DNA of 64,000 bases from CAYRQP01 sp964426545 (GCA_964426545.1 CAYRQP010000001.1:186001-250000); one strand, 5' to 3'; shown: positions 1 to 9,459, numbered from the stretch's first letter. Numbers and translations: made by a program. Notes: generated by a model from the letters alone, not told the origin.

Positions 1-330
1 TACGTCTGTATTGTATTTCGCACCGGTGTTTATCTCGGAGACGCATTCGAAGAGTTTTCCAAGCGGGATACCCCTGCCGTAATCTCGAATCGACATTGTC
101 CGGTCTTTCAGTTCAGCACGGATACGCTTTCCGGCACCCATGATGAACTCATCTATCGAGTTGTCCATCACTTCCTTGAAAAGGACATAAATACCGTCAT
201 CGGGATTCAACCCGTTGCCGAGTCTGCCGATGTACATGCCTGTCCGCAAGCGGATATGATCGATTGATGAGAGTGTAGTTACCTTACTCTCATCGTAAAC
301 TTCAACTTTTTTATTCTTTTTATTCGCCAC
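1..330 (-). CDS. parE: DNA topoisomerase IV/gyrase subunit B, N-terminal part (cut by window edge)
   Basis: This is the first 110 codons of a GHKL-ATPase type II topoisomerase subunit; the rest lies beyond base 1. Translation from a GTG at 330 gives an N-terminus with LRTGMYIGRLG, then FKEVMDNSIDEF (the Glu and Asn of the ATP/Mg site) and DYGRGIPLGK (glycine box), followed by the INTGAKY segment. The enzyme would relax or decatenate DNA using ATP together with a GyrA/ParC partner. The sequence DDGIYVLFKEV resembles the Bacteroidetes-type ParE more than classical GyrB, but the fragment is too short to be certain. A GGTGG stretch about six bases upstream supports the GTG start. The lysine-rich first ten residues are a short extension. 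Confidence 0.88.
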   Translation of the reverse strand, partial: MANKKNKKVEVYDESKVTTLSSIDHIRLRTGMYIGRLGNGLNPDDGIYVLFKEVMDNSIDEFIMGAGKRIRAELKDRTMSIRDYGRGIPLGKLFECVSEINTGAKYNTDV

Positions 331-508
331 TCTGCCACCGGTTGTCAGTTCTTTAAATGTTACATCCTATATTGTGTAGTATAGTTTAGAAATAATCGAA
401 ATGCCAACCGTAATATATAGTGGTGTCAGTCCTTTGATACTACCATATAGCGGGTTTGATTTGAATACTGCTTTAAGGATATATACGTTTTATTTGCGTT
501 TACGTCTT

Positions 509-1918
509 TCACAAACGTTGGGTTCTAAGTCCGACCCCGGCATAAACCGCGAAAGGTACTGCCATTCGGAGTAAGATGTTCTGGTCGTGGAGGAGGAAGA
601 TGAGTGGGATCGCAACAGCGGCAGTGATGGCGGGTTTCCACAGACTTTTGAACAAGGGCAGCGATCCGCCCTTTCTGAGAATGACGTAATATGCCAGCGA
701 CATTATCAGGTTTGCAGTCAAAACCACAATAGCCGAACCCTGAATTCCCATTCGCGGAACAAGCAGGAAGTTACCAGCAATGCTTAATATCAAAGCAATG
801 GAAGTGACAGGCACGGTGGTCTTCTGCTTCCCTGCAGCAATCACGCTTGCAACAAGATAGTTCATCCAGAATAGTGCAGGTATTGCAGCCATGAGTATTA
901 TGAAAGCGCCTGTAACTTCATCCGCATTCTGCCCCCTGGTGAAGTCTTCTCCCCAAATCAATCTCAGTATATCTGTCCCGCCTGCAAAGATGGGGATCAT
1001 GACGGCACCTGCAATCCAGGTGACTATTTCCGCAATATTGATCATCTTCTTTCTTACTTCTTCCCACCCGCTTTCGAAAGCCCTGCACAAACCGGGAAAC
1101 AGAGCTCCCGGAAGAAGGCTGGGCGTAATCAGGAGAACGAATGTTTCTACAATACGATAGGATTCCTGATAGGCACCAACCGCTTCCACTCCTCTGAATT
1201 TTTCGATAAATATATTGTCCAGTCTCTGAAATGCAACGAACAGCAATCCCATTACCCCCAGAGGCCAGCTTTCAGCTAATAGTTTCATCATGTTTCGACG
1301 GGAAAAACCGGGGAATATCCTAATCCCGAAGTTTCGCAGGAAGATGAAACTCATCAACAACATTGAGAACGCTCTGACCGTATATGTTGCCGCTGCAGAA
1401 TCGGCACCGAGGTCGAAGTGGACCACAAGTATGACAAGAAGAAGTGATATAATACCGCCTGCTCCCCGTGACAGGGCTTCGAACAACATTTTTTCACGAG
1501 CTCTGAAAACTGCATACTGCAGTTCTGCACCGGCTTCCATTGCCGAACCGAATCCGACAAGTGCTATGATGACCATCTGCTGATGTCCGTATCCTGCCAG
1601 ATATGTGACCAGCATCAAGAGAGCGTACGAAATGACCGCTGTCAGCATCCTCAGTCCGAGAGCAGTCGAATAGACTTCCTGTATATGCTGTGTATCGATG
1701 CTGAATTTTCTGTTCGAGATGATGGAAACACCAAGGTCGACGAGAAAAATGAGTATCTGGCTGATTGCTACTGCAAATACCAGCATTCCAAACGGTGTAT
1801 CATCGAGATACCTTGAAAGTATCATGAGTGATATGAGAAGAGTACCCTTACCGAAGAATTGACCTGCCAGCATCGCAATTGAGTTTTTGAGCTGTGTACG
1901 AGGTTTATCTCTGAACAC
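509..1918 (-). CDS. polysaccharide flippase (Wzx/MATE-like membrane protein)
   Basis: A 469-residue, almost wholly hydrophobic protein with about 12 to 14 predicted membrane segments. The early motif around residues 12-30 (AMLAGQFFGKGTLLISLMIL), the spacing of helices and the charged cytoplasmic loops fit the polysaccharide-transport/flippase family, which moves lipid-linked sugar units across the inner membrane. The start is a GTG at 1918. It follows a GT-C glycosyltransferase by 14 bases and an N-acetyl sugar amidotransferase further upstream, so it probably serves the same surface-polysaccharide pathway. The C-terminus ends soon after the last helix (GVGLRTQRL). Family-level assignment is good; the substrate is unknown. 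No wzy or wzz gene is nearby. Confidence 0.78.
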   Translation of the reverse strand: MFRDKPRTQLKNSIAMLAGQFFGKGTLLISLMILSRYLDDTPFGMLVFAVAISQILIFLVDLGVSIISNRKFSIDTQHIQEVYSTALGLRMLTAVISYALLMLVTYLAGYGHQQMVIIALVGFGSAMEAGAELQYAVFRAREKMLFEALSRGAGGIISLLLVILVVHFDLGADSAAATYTVRAFSMLLMSFIFLRNFGIRIFPGFSRRNMMKLLAESWPLGVMGLLFVAFQRLDNIFIEKFRGVEAVGAYQESYRIVETFVLLITPSLLPGALFPGLCRAFESGWEEVRKKMINIAEIVTWIAGAVMIPIFAGGTDILRLIWGEDFTRGQNADEVTGAFIILMAAIPALFWMNYLVASVIAAGKQKTTVPVTSIALILSIAGNFLLVPRMGIQGSAIVVLTANLIMSLAYYVILRKGGSLPLFKSLWKPAITAAVAIPLIFLLHDQNILLRMAVPFAVYAGVGLRTQRL

Positions 1919-1932
1919 TCTTCAAACTCTCA

Positions 1933-3495
1933 TCATATCAGCTTAACCTGAAACACGGAAAATGCTCCTGAACTGTTCTGCAGTTCTAATTTTCTCATCA
2001 GGCAGTGTGTCAAAAGTACTCCGACCAGGTCATTATCAGCCATGATGTCGCTGCTTCCGAGGATATGTCTATTCTGATCACCAATTATTCTTCCGTAATT
2101 CCGGGCTTCTAATGGGTCATTGGCTATCAAGATAAAACCGTCGCGGTTATTTTCAGTTATCTCGTTAAACAGGGAATCGGTATCTACTGTAAGATATTCA
2201 AGGGCATCATCAATATCCGTGTAGAATATCGTTTCGCTGTTAATGAGAGTCTCATGGGGGTGATAAACAACCAAATCGGCTCCTCCTACCTCCCGGATAT
2301 GGTACATCACTCCAAGCGTCGAATAGAGGTCGATGTCAATTACTATCGGAATGTCATTCTCATTTGAAGCAGTTACCGCAATATCTGCGGCTTCCCTGAA
2401 ATCCCTGTCGAATGTGCATCTCTGCGGGACTGTCGGGCGGAGCACGAGCGGAATGTTCATCAGTAAAAGCAATGCAGGTGTGAGATATACTGCAGGATTC
2501 CACTTTTCTCTTATCTTCTGCAGTCCGTATCCAGCAAGTACCATGAAAGCGGGGAATGCAAGTGCGAAATGCCGGGCACTGGGACGAAGCAGACAAAGCG
2601 GAAGAAGTGTCCAGAACAGAATGGAAAGCGCAATCTTATCCTTATGGCGCATACCAGATAAAACCATAAAGAGTATCCAGAGCGTACAGATTACACCCGG
2701 AATCAACCAGAGACCAACTGCTCTTATCTCGAAAAGTCCGAAGTTGAATACCGCCGTGCCTGATGAAAATCGGAGTAATGTCCCCCCCAGCGAGAAAGGA
2801 ATGCCAAGTATACGCGAACTCATGGATGCAGAAGATAAGTATGCGTTGGACCCGGAAACTACTGTACTCCCGAAAACTCCCCACTGCTGCAAAGCTCTCG
2901 AAAGCCACGGAAGATAGAGTATTACCGGAACGAATAATGTGATTCCGGCTTCTTTCCACTTCCTGTCTGCGAGCATCACAGTCAATGCGGCAGGTAATCC
3001 CAGCCAGCCGAAATGATGTACCCAGGTTCCGGCTGAAACAGCCAAACCTGTCAGTACTGCTGTCCTGACACCCGGATTCCGCAGATATTCTCTCAATGCG
3101 ACATACAGAAGAAGTCCGCATAAAGCAAGCAATCCGTACATTCGAATCTCGAGTGCTAAATGCATTAGGAAAGGACTGAATGCCAGAATCAGTGTGCTTT
3201 CGAATTTCAGATACTTTGCAGCAAAAGACAGTAACAACAGTACAATAAATAAAGACGAAAGACGGAGGGACAGCAGCGAAGTGCCGAAGAGCTTGACCCA
3301 TATGCTCAGAAAGGCATACCACCCCGGAACATGGTTATCGGCACCTATACTTGAAACAACGGTACTCCATGTGCCTGATGCAAGTTCAACTGAAAGTGCT
3401 TCATCACCTGTAACACTCTTCTGCCATGAAAACAAGAATATCAGGATTACAGGAAGCAGAAGAAGGAGAACTTTCGGACTGTGTGAATTCTCCAA
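1933..3495 (-). CDS. GT-C glycosyltransferase of the PMT/ArnT type (GT39/GT83-like)
   Basis: A 520-residue membrane protein with a single hydrophobic helix, then SVTGDEALS, the acidic DE motif in the first periplasmic loop that coordinates the lipid-phosphate sugar donor in GT-C enzymes, followed by HVPGWYAFLSIW and about ten membrane segments. The last about 170 residues form a soluble periplasmic domain. It would transfer a sugar from a polyprenyl-phosphate donor to protein or lipid outside the inner membrane. The start is a TTG at 3495, chosen because AAGGAGA lies five bases upstream. It sits between a flippase and an N-acetyl sugar amidotransferase, which fits envelope glycan assembly. 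The acceptor cannot be told from sequence. Confidence 0.78.
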   Translation of the reverse strand: MENSHSPKVLLLLLPVILIFLFSWQKSVTGDEALSVELASGTWSTVVSSIGADNHVPGWYAFLSIWVKLFGTSLLSLRLSSLFIVLLLLSFAAKYLKFESTLILAFSPFLMHLALEIRMYGLLALCGLLLYVALREYLRNPGVRTAVLTGLAVSAGTWVHHFGWLGLPAALTVMLADRKWKEAGITLFVPVILYLPWLSRALQQWGVFGSTVVSGSNAYLSSASMSSRILGIPFSLGGTLLRFSSGTAVFNFGLFEIRAVGLWLIPGVICTLWILFMVLSGMRHKDKIALSILFWTLLPLCLLRPSARHFALAFPAFMVLAGYGLQKIREKWNPAVYLTPALLLLMNIPLVLRPTVPQRCTFDRDFREAADIAVTASNENDIPIVIDIDLYSTLGVMYHIREVGGADLVVYHPHETLINSETIFYTDIDDALEYLTVDTDSLFNEITENNRDGFILIANDPLEARNYGRIIGDQNRHILGSSDIMADNDLVGVLLTHCLMRKLELQNSSGAFSVFQVKLI

Positions 3496-3520
3496 AAGTC
3501 TCCTTCTCTGAATTTATCCG

Positions 3521-4579
3521 TTATGGAAGCAGTCTGCGTACCGCCATGGCTATATTGCGGACAAAGTTGTTTCTTCCCTTGAAGTTGAAGACGGACTTCT
3601 TCTCAATTCCATCGAGAATGGAGCGGTCACAGTCCATTCCGGCAAGGAACTCATCGAATCCTTCAGGGGCTTCCTTCGGCTCGCGTTCGTCCACGATTTT
3701 CAGGGCTTCTTCACGGGAAATAACTCCCGCCCTTACCATGTTGGCATACAGATACTCATATTTGCCGAACCCGGTTCGAGACTTGAAGAGGAAACTGGAG
3801 TGCGGAGTCCCGAGACAGTCGTAGCGGACATCTGCCATCGATTTACCGAAATCCAGCTCTCTGTTCAGGGTTTCATATATTTTCGGAAGGTTCCAGTGAA
3901 TGAAATCCGGCATGTTTATCTGTTTCACTCCGAACATCCGCTTCCAGGACGGGAAGAAATAATCCCATTTCATCTCTTTAAGTGAAATTTCATCTTTCAT
4001 CATGTTCTTGAAGCAGACCCTGTCCATGTAGGATGTTTCAGGCGGTGGAGCTTCGAGTTCATCCGCGAATCCGGCGACAATGAGACGGATTCCCTCCTTG
4101 TCGGCCGCACGGAAGATTGCCGTGGGCATCAGGACAACACAGGCTGCACAGAACTCACCGGTTGTTTCCAGTGCCCGTTTATACACTCTGTTCAGGAGTT
4201 CGGTATCCGGATCGTAGGTTATCATGTCCACGCCAAGGCGGGCAGCTGCTTTCTTGGCGAATAAGAATGCATTGGGATCTGCAAAGCCGTTATTGAAATT
4301 ATATGCAAGACAGCGCATTCCGTACTTTTCTTTGAGAAGCCAGAGGGTGTATGTGCTGTCCTTGCCCCCGCTGAACGGAACCATGCAGTCGTATTTCAAC
4401 CCCTTGCCGCGGTAGCGGTCCAGTATTTTCGAGAGTTCCTTCTCGCGGGTATCCCAGTCGATATTACCGTACTTCTCAGGGTACTCCCGACACACGCGAC
4501 AGACACCGTTTTCGTCAAAATCCACATTGGGATAGCATTCAGGTAGGATGCACCTGGTGCACCTTCTTACATCATCCAT
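3521..4579 (-). CDS. N-acetyl sugar amidotransferase (WbpG/PseA-like)
   Basis: A 352-residue PP-loop ATPase. An N-terminal cysteine cluster (C7, C10, C27, C30) probably binds zinc, and the pyrophosphatase loop SGGKDS is at residues 70-75, with the NFNNGFADPNA segment after it. The family (TIGR03573-like) makes acetamidino sugars, for example on pseudaminic, legionaminic or diacetamido-uronic acids, by activating an N-acetyl group with ATP and adding ammonia. The ammonia usually comes from HisH/HisF-like partners, none of which is in this window. It begins a surface-polysaccharide group with the downstream glycosyltransferase and flippase. Length is normal for the family and the start ATG is clear. 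Confidence 0.87.
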   Translation of the reverse strand: MDDVRRCTRCILPECYPNVDFDENGVCRVCREYPEKYGNIDWDTREKELSKILDRYRGKGLKYDCMVPFSGGKDSTYTLWLLKEKYGMRCLAYNFNNGFADPNAFLFAKKAAARLGVDMITYDPDTELLNRVYKRALETTGEFCAACVVLMPTAIFRAADKEGIRLIVAGFADELEAPPPETSYMDRVCFKNMMKDEISLKEMKWDYFFPSWKRMFGVKQINMPDFIHWNLPKIYETLNRELDFGKSMADVRYDCLGTPHSSFLFKSRTGFGKYEYLYANMVRAGVISREEALKIVDEREPKEAPEGFDEFLAGMDCDRSILDGIEKKSVFNFKGRNNFVRNIAMAVRRLLP

Positions 4580-4641
4580 TTATTCTCCTTCGGTTTGTAT
4601 TTCCTACCGAACTGATATATAATTAATTCTCGGTGAAAATG

Positions 4642-6387
4642 CTATACCGACCAGGAGATCTCCTCTGATAAACCAACACTCTTCAGAACATCCCGACGCT
4701 TCAATTTCTTTGTTGTTGTTTTCGGGAATGCTTCCTCGTGAATGATAATCCGTGTTATATGCTTGTAGAGTGGATTCACCTTGTTGTTCTCCTTGACGAC
4801 ATTCTTCATGTAATCAGCGATGAACACCGTTTTAAGCTGTATTTCCTGCTCTGAAGCAAGTTCGATGAACTTCTCCATATCGGGTACGATTATCATCCAG
4901 ATCTGCTCCCCTTTAGGCTCGACAAGTTTGCCGGCAGCCATGCATTCGAGGATGAGCGGTTCCTTCCCTATCTGCATCTCAAGTTCTTCGGGATAAACAT
5001 TCTGACCGTTCTTTGCGATTATTACATTCTTCTTCCTGCCTGTGATGAACAGATGTCCTGTCTTGTCGAAATGTCCGTAATCACCGGTGCTGAACCAGCC
5101 GTCCTTTGTGAGTATCTTGTCAGTTTCTTCCTTGTTTTCGAAGTAACCACCCATTACATTCGGACCCCTGACGATTATTTCGCCGTTTCCGTAGGCATCG
5201 GGGGCATCAATAAAGCCTTCCCCACCGGGAACCAGTTTCCCAACAGCACCGAATACATTGTCGTCGATAGTATTACAGGTCATCATTGGAGATGTTTCAG
5301 TGAGACCGTATCCCTGCAGAAATGTGAATCCGAGTTTCTCGAAACCCGCTACAACTTTGTCATCGATTCCGGCTCCGCCTGAAATGCAATATCTCAGTTT
5401 CCCACCGAATTTATCATGAACTGCTGAAAATATCTTTTTTCTTACACCGGATGCACCAAACAGTCCGGCTACGGTTGAGATTGTCAGACCAATGTTGTAT
5501 TTAAGCGATCCACCTTTCATAGCCATTATCTTGCCGAATATTTTTTTGTACATCGCCTCCCACAGAAGCGGTACTGCCAGCAGGCAAGAGACACCCTCAT
5601 CTACCATGTCTTCCGCAACATGGCGGATTCCCCTGCAGTAAACAATAGTACATCCCTTGGAAATCGGATACAGAAATCCCGCCGTTCCCTCGAATGTGTG
5701 ATGCACAGGCAGGATAGATAAAAAGGTATCATCTTCCGTGATGTCTATGGACTGAACCATCTGCCTTACATTGGCAATGAGATTGTCCTGTGTGAGAACT
5801 ACGCCTTTTGCCTGCCCGGTTGTCCCTGACGTATAGCAGATGGCTCCGGGTTTCCCTGTGTCATATACCTCCGGGAGTTTGGCTGCACTTCCGGCTCCCT
5901 TCCGAAGAACATCATTGAACACTTCGAATCCGGAACAGTGAGCACAGTTCATTGCAATGATTCCAACCTTTTCCCTGATAACGCTCTTCTCCCGCAGTTC
6001 CTCCATGTATTTTTCATCTCCGAAGAACAGATTCGCATGTGAATAGTGTAGAATCGTGAGTATTTCGGAGACAGGTATTTCCCTGTCGATGGGGACAATT
6101 GTACCACCCGCAAAGAGAGTGGCAAAGTAAACTGTTGACCACTGCACACTGTTGATTCCGGCAACCCCAACTATAGGGTTACTTGTTTTGTCGAGGATTG
6201 CCCTTGCAAGGGAAGTTACGTTCTTTCGGAAGTCCTGGTAGGTTGTAGTTTTGAACTTGCCGTTCTTATCCGCTTCCCTGAATATCGCTCGGTCAGGGAA
6301 TTTGACAGCACTTTCGTTAAGCAACTGCGGGATGTTCTTCAATGTATCCCGGGCAGTAAGAGAAACACCAGAAAATATCTGTACCAT
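4642..6387 (-). CDS. long-chain acyl-CoA synthetase (AMP-binding)
   Basis: An adenylate-forming enzyme of about 581 residues. The P-loop YTSGTTGQAKG lies near residue 187 counted from the GTG at 6393. GYGLTETSP (A5 motif) and STGDYGHFDKTGHLFITGRKKN (A7/A8 region) follow, with a lysine-rich C-terminal domain (TTTKKLKRRD). It would activate fatty acids as acyl-AMP and transfer them to CoA or a carrier protein. The ATG at 6387 is preferred to the in-frame GTG at 6393, because GGAAGG lies five bases before the ATG. It stands alone between the amidotransferase and a PEGA-FGE protein. The closest family is the FadD15/LC-FACS type; chain-length preference is not visible. Confidence 0.87.
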   Translation of the reverse strand: MVQIFSGVSLTARDTLKNIPQLLNESAVKFPDRAIFREADKNGKFKTTTYQDFRKNVTSLARAILDKTSNPIVGVAGINSVQWSTVYFATLFAGGTIVPIDREIPVSEILTILHYSHANLFFGDEKYMEELREKSVIREKVGIIAMNCAHCSGFEVFNDVLRKGAGSAAKLPEVYDTGKPGAICYTSGTTGQAKGVVLTQDNLIANVRQMVQSIDITEDDTFLSILPVHHTFEGTAGFLYPISKGCTIVYCRGIRHVAEDMVDEGVSCLLAVPLLWEAMYKKIFGKIMAMKGGSLKYNIGLTISTVAGLFGASGVRKKIFSAVHDKFGGKLRYCISGGAGIDDKVVAGFEKLGFTFLQGYGLTETSPMMTCNTIDDNVFGAVGKLVPGGEGFIDAPDAYGNGEIIVRGPNVMGGYFENKEETDKILTKDGWFSTGDYGHFDKTGHLFITGRKKNVIIAKNGQNVYPEELEMQIGKEPLILECMAAGKLVEPKGEQIWMIIVPDMEKFIELASEQEIQLKTVFIADYMKNVVKENNKVNPLYKHITRIIIHEEAFPKTTTKKLKRRDVLKSVGLSEEISWSV

Positions 6388-6584
6388 GTTCACCTTCCAA
6401 AAGGTTAATAATTTTATACTTCGGTGTAAATATAAGCGAAATGACGACCTTTGACATATGAGAGTTTAGCAGCGGCTTCCAGGGGGCATACCGAAACCGC
6501 TCGTTATCAATTTTACGCGGGGTGATTACGGTCGATACACTGATTTCTGCGGATGAATCAGCATCACCGGAGCCTGCCCATACC

Positions 6585-7856
6585 TCATATCTCGTCAACT
6601 GTAGCTGCAATCCGGAAACCGACAAAAGGAAATCCGAGTGTGGTGTCGGGATAAAAAACAGCACCGCACATACAGTCATCCATCGATGAAAGCCAGCTGC
6701 CGCCTTTTGCTGCATATGTTACCGAATCACCGGATATACACCACTCCCAGACATTTCCCGCCATGTCATAGAGTCCCCAGTCATTCGCCTTATAAGTTCC
6801 TACCGGTGCAGTCAGCGAGAATCCATCATCTATCGAAGGATGCCGCCTGAGCATTCCTTCTCCGGAATCAGACAGATTCAGGAGAGTTCCATCCGGTCTT
6901 TCCGCTCCCCATGGATACGGGCCATTACCCCCCCCGAGTGCTGCATTGGTCCACTCATACTCCGTAGGGAGACGGTAGACAACACAGTCGAGACCAGTTT
7001 CATTCAGCCAGCTGCAATAACCTGCAGCCGCCTGTACAGACATTCCTGCGGCAGGATAATCATCGAGTCCTTCAATGACGCTCCACTGTCCGAATAGATC
7101 GATTCTAAACGGTATTGGAAAGTCACCCGGGAAGAGTTCTTCTATCAGGTCTGTTCTCCCCCAGCGCCATGTGCTGTCTGACTCCGGATTAGGTTCGAGG
7201 TACTTCAGGTACTCACAGAATTCGAGATTGGTTACTTCGAAAATACCAATGAGATAGTCGTCTCCCGCCTGAACTTCCCGGACAATGACAGTATCAGATG
7301 CAGTTACTGCGAGATCGGCATCAGGAATGTGCATCATATTGTCTTCAAGACGACACGGGAGCAGAAAGTGAAAGTACCGCGGCCGGTTGGAAATAATGGT
7401 AAAGCTATCCCGCATGACTATCATCTCATCAAGAACAAGTTTTATAGTGTGGGTGCCCGGAGTTTCCATCTCTATATCCAGTGGAGTTCTGCCGTACAAT
7501 TCAGAATTTATATAAACTTCTGCCCCCTCCGGCTCCGATGTTATCCCAATCGGAAATACGAAGGGTAGAACTATGATGACAGAAACCGTTTCGTCTGCAT
7601 GAATCAGTGTATCGACCCGAACTCGTCCGGTATGAGTAATGCTGACTTCGAGCCCGCTTTCCGGAACTGGTATGTTTGTGGGCAGTATACAGATGAAACC
7701 TGTTTCCGTGGTGAGGACCGCCCCGGTTGGGACGGAATCCACAGAGATTATGGAGACCGGCCAGTCTACGGCAAACATCAGGAAGAGCAGTACGACCAGG
7801 GTTGAAATAAGTAGGAGAAGCATCCAGTACATTGAGAAAAGACTCCCTTTTTTCAT
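6585..7856 (-). CDS. membrane-anchored PEGA and formylglycine-generating-enzyme-like protein
   Basis: A 423-residue protein with one N-terminal membrane helix (about residues 9-31), so the rest is probably periplasmic. A PEGA repeat around residues 95-145 carries SEPEGAEVYINSELYGRTP. An FGE-sulfatase fold fills the C-terminal half: YRLPTEYEWTNAALGG, the NVWEW motif, AKGGSW and a final VGFRIA. The only cysteines near the end are a CMC pair, not the catalytic arrangement of true formylglycine-generating enzymes, so a binding or structural role is more likely. Its start abuts the stop of the upstream radical SAM gene with no gap. The 191 bases downstream hold no recognisable gene. Confidence 0.8.
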   Translation of the reverse strand: MKKGSLFSMYWMLLLLISTLVVLLFLMFAVDWPVSIISVDSVPTGAVLTTETGFICILPTNIPVPESGLEVSITHTGRVRVDTLIHADETVSVIIVLPFVFPIGITSEPEGAEVYINSELYGRTPLDIEMETPGTHTIKLVLDEMIVMRDSFTIISNRPRYFHFLLPCRLEDNMMHIPDADLAVTASDTVIVREVQAGDDYLIGIFEVTNLEFCEYLKYLEPNPESDSTWRWGRTDLIEELFPGDFPIPFRIDLFGQWSVIEGLDDYPAAGMSVQAAAGYCSWLNETGLDCVVYRLPTEYEWTNAALGGGNGPYPWGAERPDGTLLNLSDSGEGMLRRHPSIDDGFSLTAPVGTYKANDWGLYDMAGNVWEWCISGDSVTYAAKGGSWLSSMDDCMCGAVFYPDTTLGFPFVGFRIAATVDEI

Positions 7857-9257
7857 TTAACCTGACCAGTCATTCTTCAGCACCGCCTTGATATCATCGA
7901 GCAACTGTCCCATTTTAATGTCCCGCCAAAGACGCTTCAGAATATAAGAAGGGCGGAAGTAGAACTTTCTGTGGAACAACGCATAGTAATGCTGTATTGT
8001 GTCCCAATCGAGATTCTCGTGTTTCCAGACTTCTGTTGTCGAGTGAAAATTGTATTTGTCCCAGTCCTTCGAGAGTATTCTCCCTTCCCTGTCTATCTGT
8101 CTGAAAAGAGCAGAAGACGGAAAAGGAAGAGTCATCGATGCCTTTGCATAAGTCAAAGGAAGACTGCAGGCAAAACGAATTGTTTCCTTCATTGTTTCGA
8201 CAGTATCACCGGGAAGACCCATCATGAAAAACCCGACGGTTTCAAGTCCGGCATCATGCGCAAGTGTGACTGCTCTTCTTATCTGTGCGGGGGTCTGCTT
8301 CTTGGCAACCCTCTTGAGTAATTCCTCGACACCGCTTTCGATACCGAAGGAGACCTGATAGCATCCGGCTTCGGCAGCCAGTTCGAAAAATTCACTGTCG
8401 CAATCGTGCACATTTACGCCTGTTGGAAGTGCCCACGGTGCAGGAAACTCCGACTCTATCAGAAGTCTGCAGACCTCTTTTGCACTATCTATATCTGCTG
8501 TAAAATTATCGTCCTTTACATGGATATCTTCGAATCCGCACTTCAGCATGTAGAACATCTCTTCGACCACTCTGTCCGCCGATTTCGACCGTACATTGTG
8601 GCCGAATACATTCTGGCTGCAGTATGTGCAGAAATGATTGCAGCCGCGGTTCGTTTCCATATAGCCGACAGGATTTCTGCGGGATGCTATGTGGGGAGAG
8701 TGATAGTATTTCAGGTCGTGAAGATGCCATGCCGGAAGCGGGAGTTCATTGAGGTCTTCAATCAGTTTTCGAGGGGGATTCAACGTGTAACCATCACCCT
8801 TACCGAAAGCAATGCCATCGATCTCAGTAAGGTCTCTCCCCCTGCAGATCTCCCTGATTGTAATCTCACCTTCACCTATGCAGGCAATATCGAATTCGCT
8901 TTCGTCGAGAACCTGCTGAGGTAGTGATGTAGCGTGTATCCCGCCGCAGACTGCTATTGTGTGGGGTAGAATTTCCTTCGCTATCGATGCGAGTTCCCGG
9001 GCTTCGCTGTAGAGTGGTGTAGTAAATGTAACACCGACATAGTCAGGCTGAAACTCTCTCAGGCAATCCCGATAAGCAGACATTGGTGCGCCTTCTATCA
9101 TCAGGTCTGCAATCTTAACCCCGTGCCCGTCTTCGAGAAGTGACGAGGCAAGACTTGCGAGTGTGACAAACGGCGCTGCGGTTATCGCAACCCTAATCTT
9201 ACTTTCGTCATACACACCAATCGCCGACCGCGGATTAACCAGTAATATCCTGCTCAA
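7857..9257 (-). CDS. B12-binding radical SAM protein
   Basis: A 466-residue enzyme. Residues 1-145 form a cobalamin-binding-like Rossmann domain ending in GGIHATSLP and GEGE. The radical SAM domain has C206, C210 and C213 in CNHFCTYC, binding the 4Fe-4S cluster that cleaves S-adenosylmethionine. A C-terminal all-helical tail contains YFRPSYILKRLWRD, as in BchE/hopanoid-modification type enzymes. Substrate is unknown; methylation or C-C bond chemistry on lipids or other small molecules is typical. The start is a TTG at 9257: a perfect AAGGAGG lies six bases upstream and no better codon is in reach. It is immediately upstream of the PEGA-FGE gene, likely one transcript. Confidence 0.83.
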   Translation of the reverse strand: MSRILLVNPRSAIGVYDESKIRVAITAAPFVTLASLASSLLEDGHGVKIADLMIEGAPMSAYRDCLREFQPDYVGVTFTTPLYSEARELASIAKEILPHTIAVCGGIHATSLPQQVLDESEFDIACIGEGEITIREICRGRDLTEIDGIAFGKGDGYTLNPPRKLIEDLNELPLPAWHLHDLKYYHSPHIASRRNPVGYMETNRGCNHFCTYCSQNVFGHNVRSKSADRVVEEMFYMLKCGFEDIHVKDDNFTADIDSAKEVCRLLIESEFPAPWALPTGVNVHDCDSEFFELAAEAGCYQVSFGIESGVEELLKRVAKKQTPAQIRRAVTLAHDAGLETVGFFMMGLPGDTVETMKETIRFACSLPLTYAKASMTLPFPSSALFRQIDREGRILSKDWDKYNFHSTTEVWKHENLDWDTIQHYYALFHRKFYFRPSYILKRLWRDIKMGQLLDDIKAVLKNDWSG

Positions 9258-9263
9258 ACAAAA

Positions 9264-9270
9264 CCTCCTT
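9264..9270 (-). promoter_or_regulatory. strong ribosome binding site setting a TTG start
   Basis: Read on the minus strand the sequence is AAGGAGG, six bases before the TTG at 9257. It decides the start of the B12-binding radical SAM gene. Confidence 0.75.
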
Positions 9271-9289
9271 CCCTAAATATAATACAACG

Positions 9290-9313
9290 GTACCGTACGT
9301 CATTCCTTCCACT
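9290..9313. repeat. ACCGTACGTCA-type intergenic repeat, single copy
   Basis: Twenty-four bases beginning GTACCGTACGTCATTCCTTC here are identical to 26311-26334, and related copies lie in the nested palindrome at 26281-26494. It lies in the 202-base gap between the divergent radical SAM and GH85 genes. The identity between two distant intergenic sites marks a dispersed repeat family. Nothing else was recognised in this gap. Confidence 0.8.
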
Positions 9314-9459
9314 CAGTTGTCGGGTTTATCAGCGCATTCTTCAATAAACACCAAAATTCCGCAATCAGCTATCTTTTGCTATGTTATATTAGAGATATGA
9401 TTTCTTCTTTCCTTAGTACGCATCAACTTTTCTAAAGGCACTTAACGGATTGGGCAGTT

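Noticed and set aside
2333..2917. 194-residue open frame on the opposite strand of the GT-C glycosyltransferase gene
   Set aside because: It is antisense to a well-supported membrane protein and its composition (rich in Ser, Arg and Pro, no hydrophobic pattern) fits a shadow frame.
6317..6715. 132-residue open frame spanning the gap between the PEGA-FGE and acyl-CoA synthetase genes
   Set aside because: It runs out of frame through two real genes, has no recognisable motif or ribosome site, and only its middle part lies in the gap.
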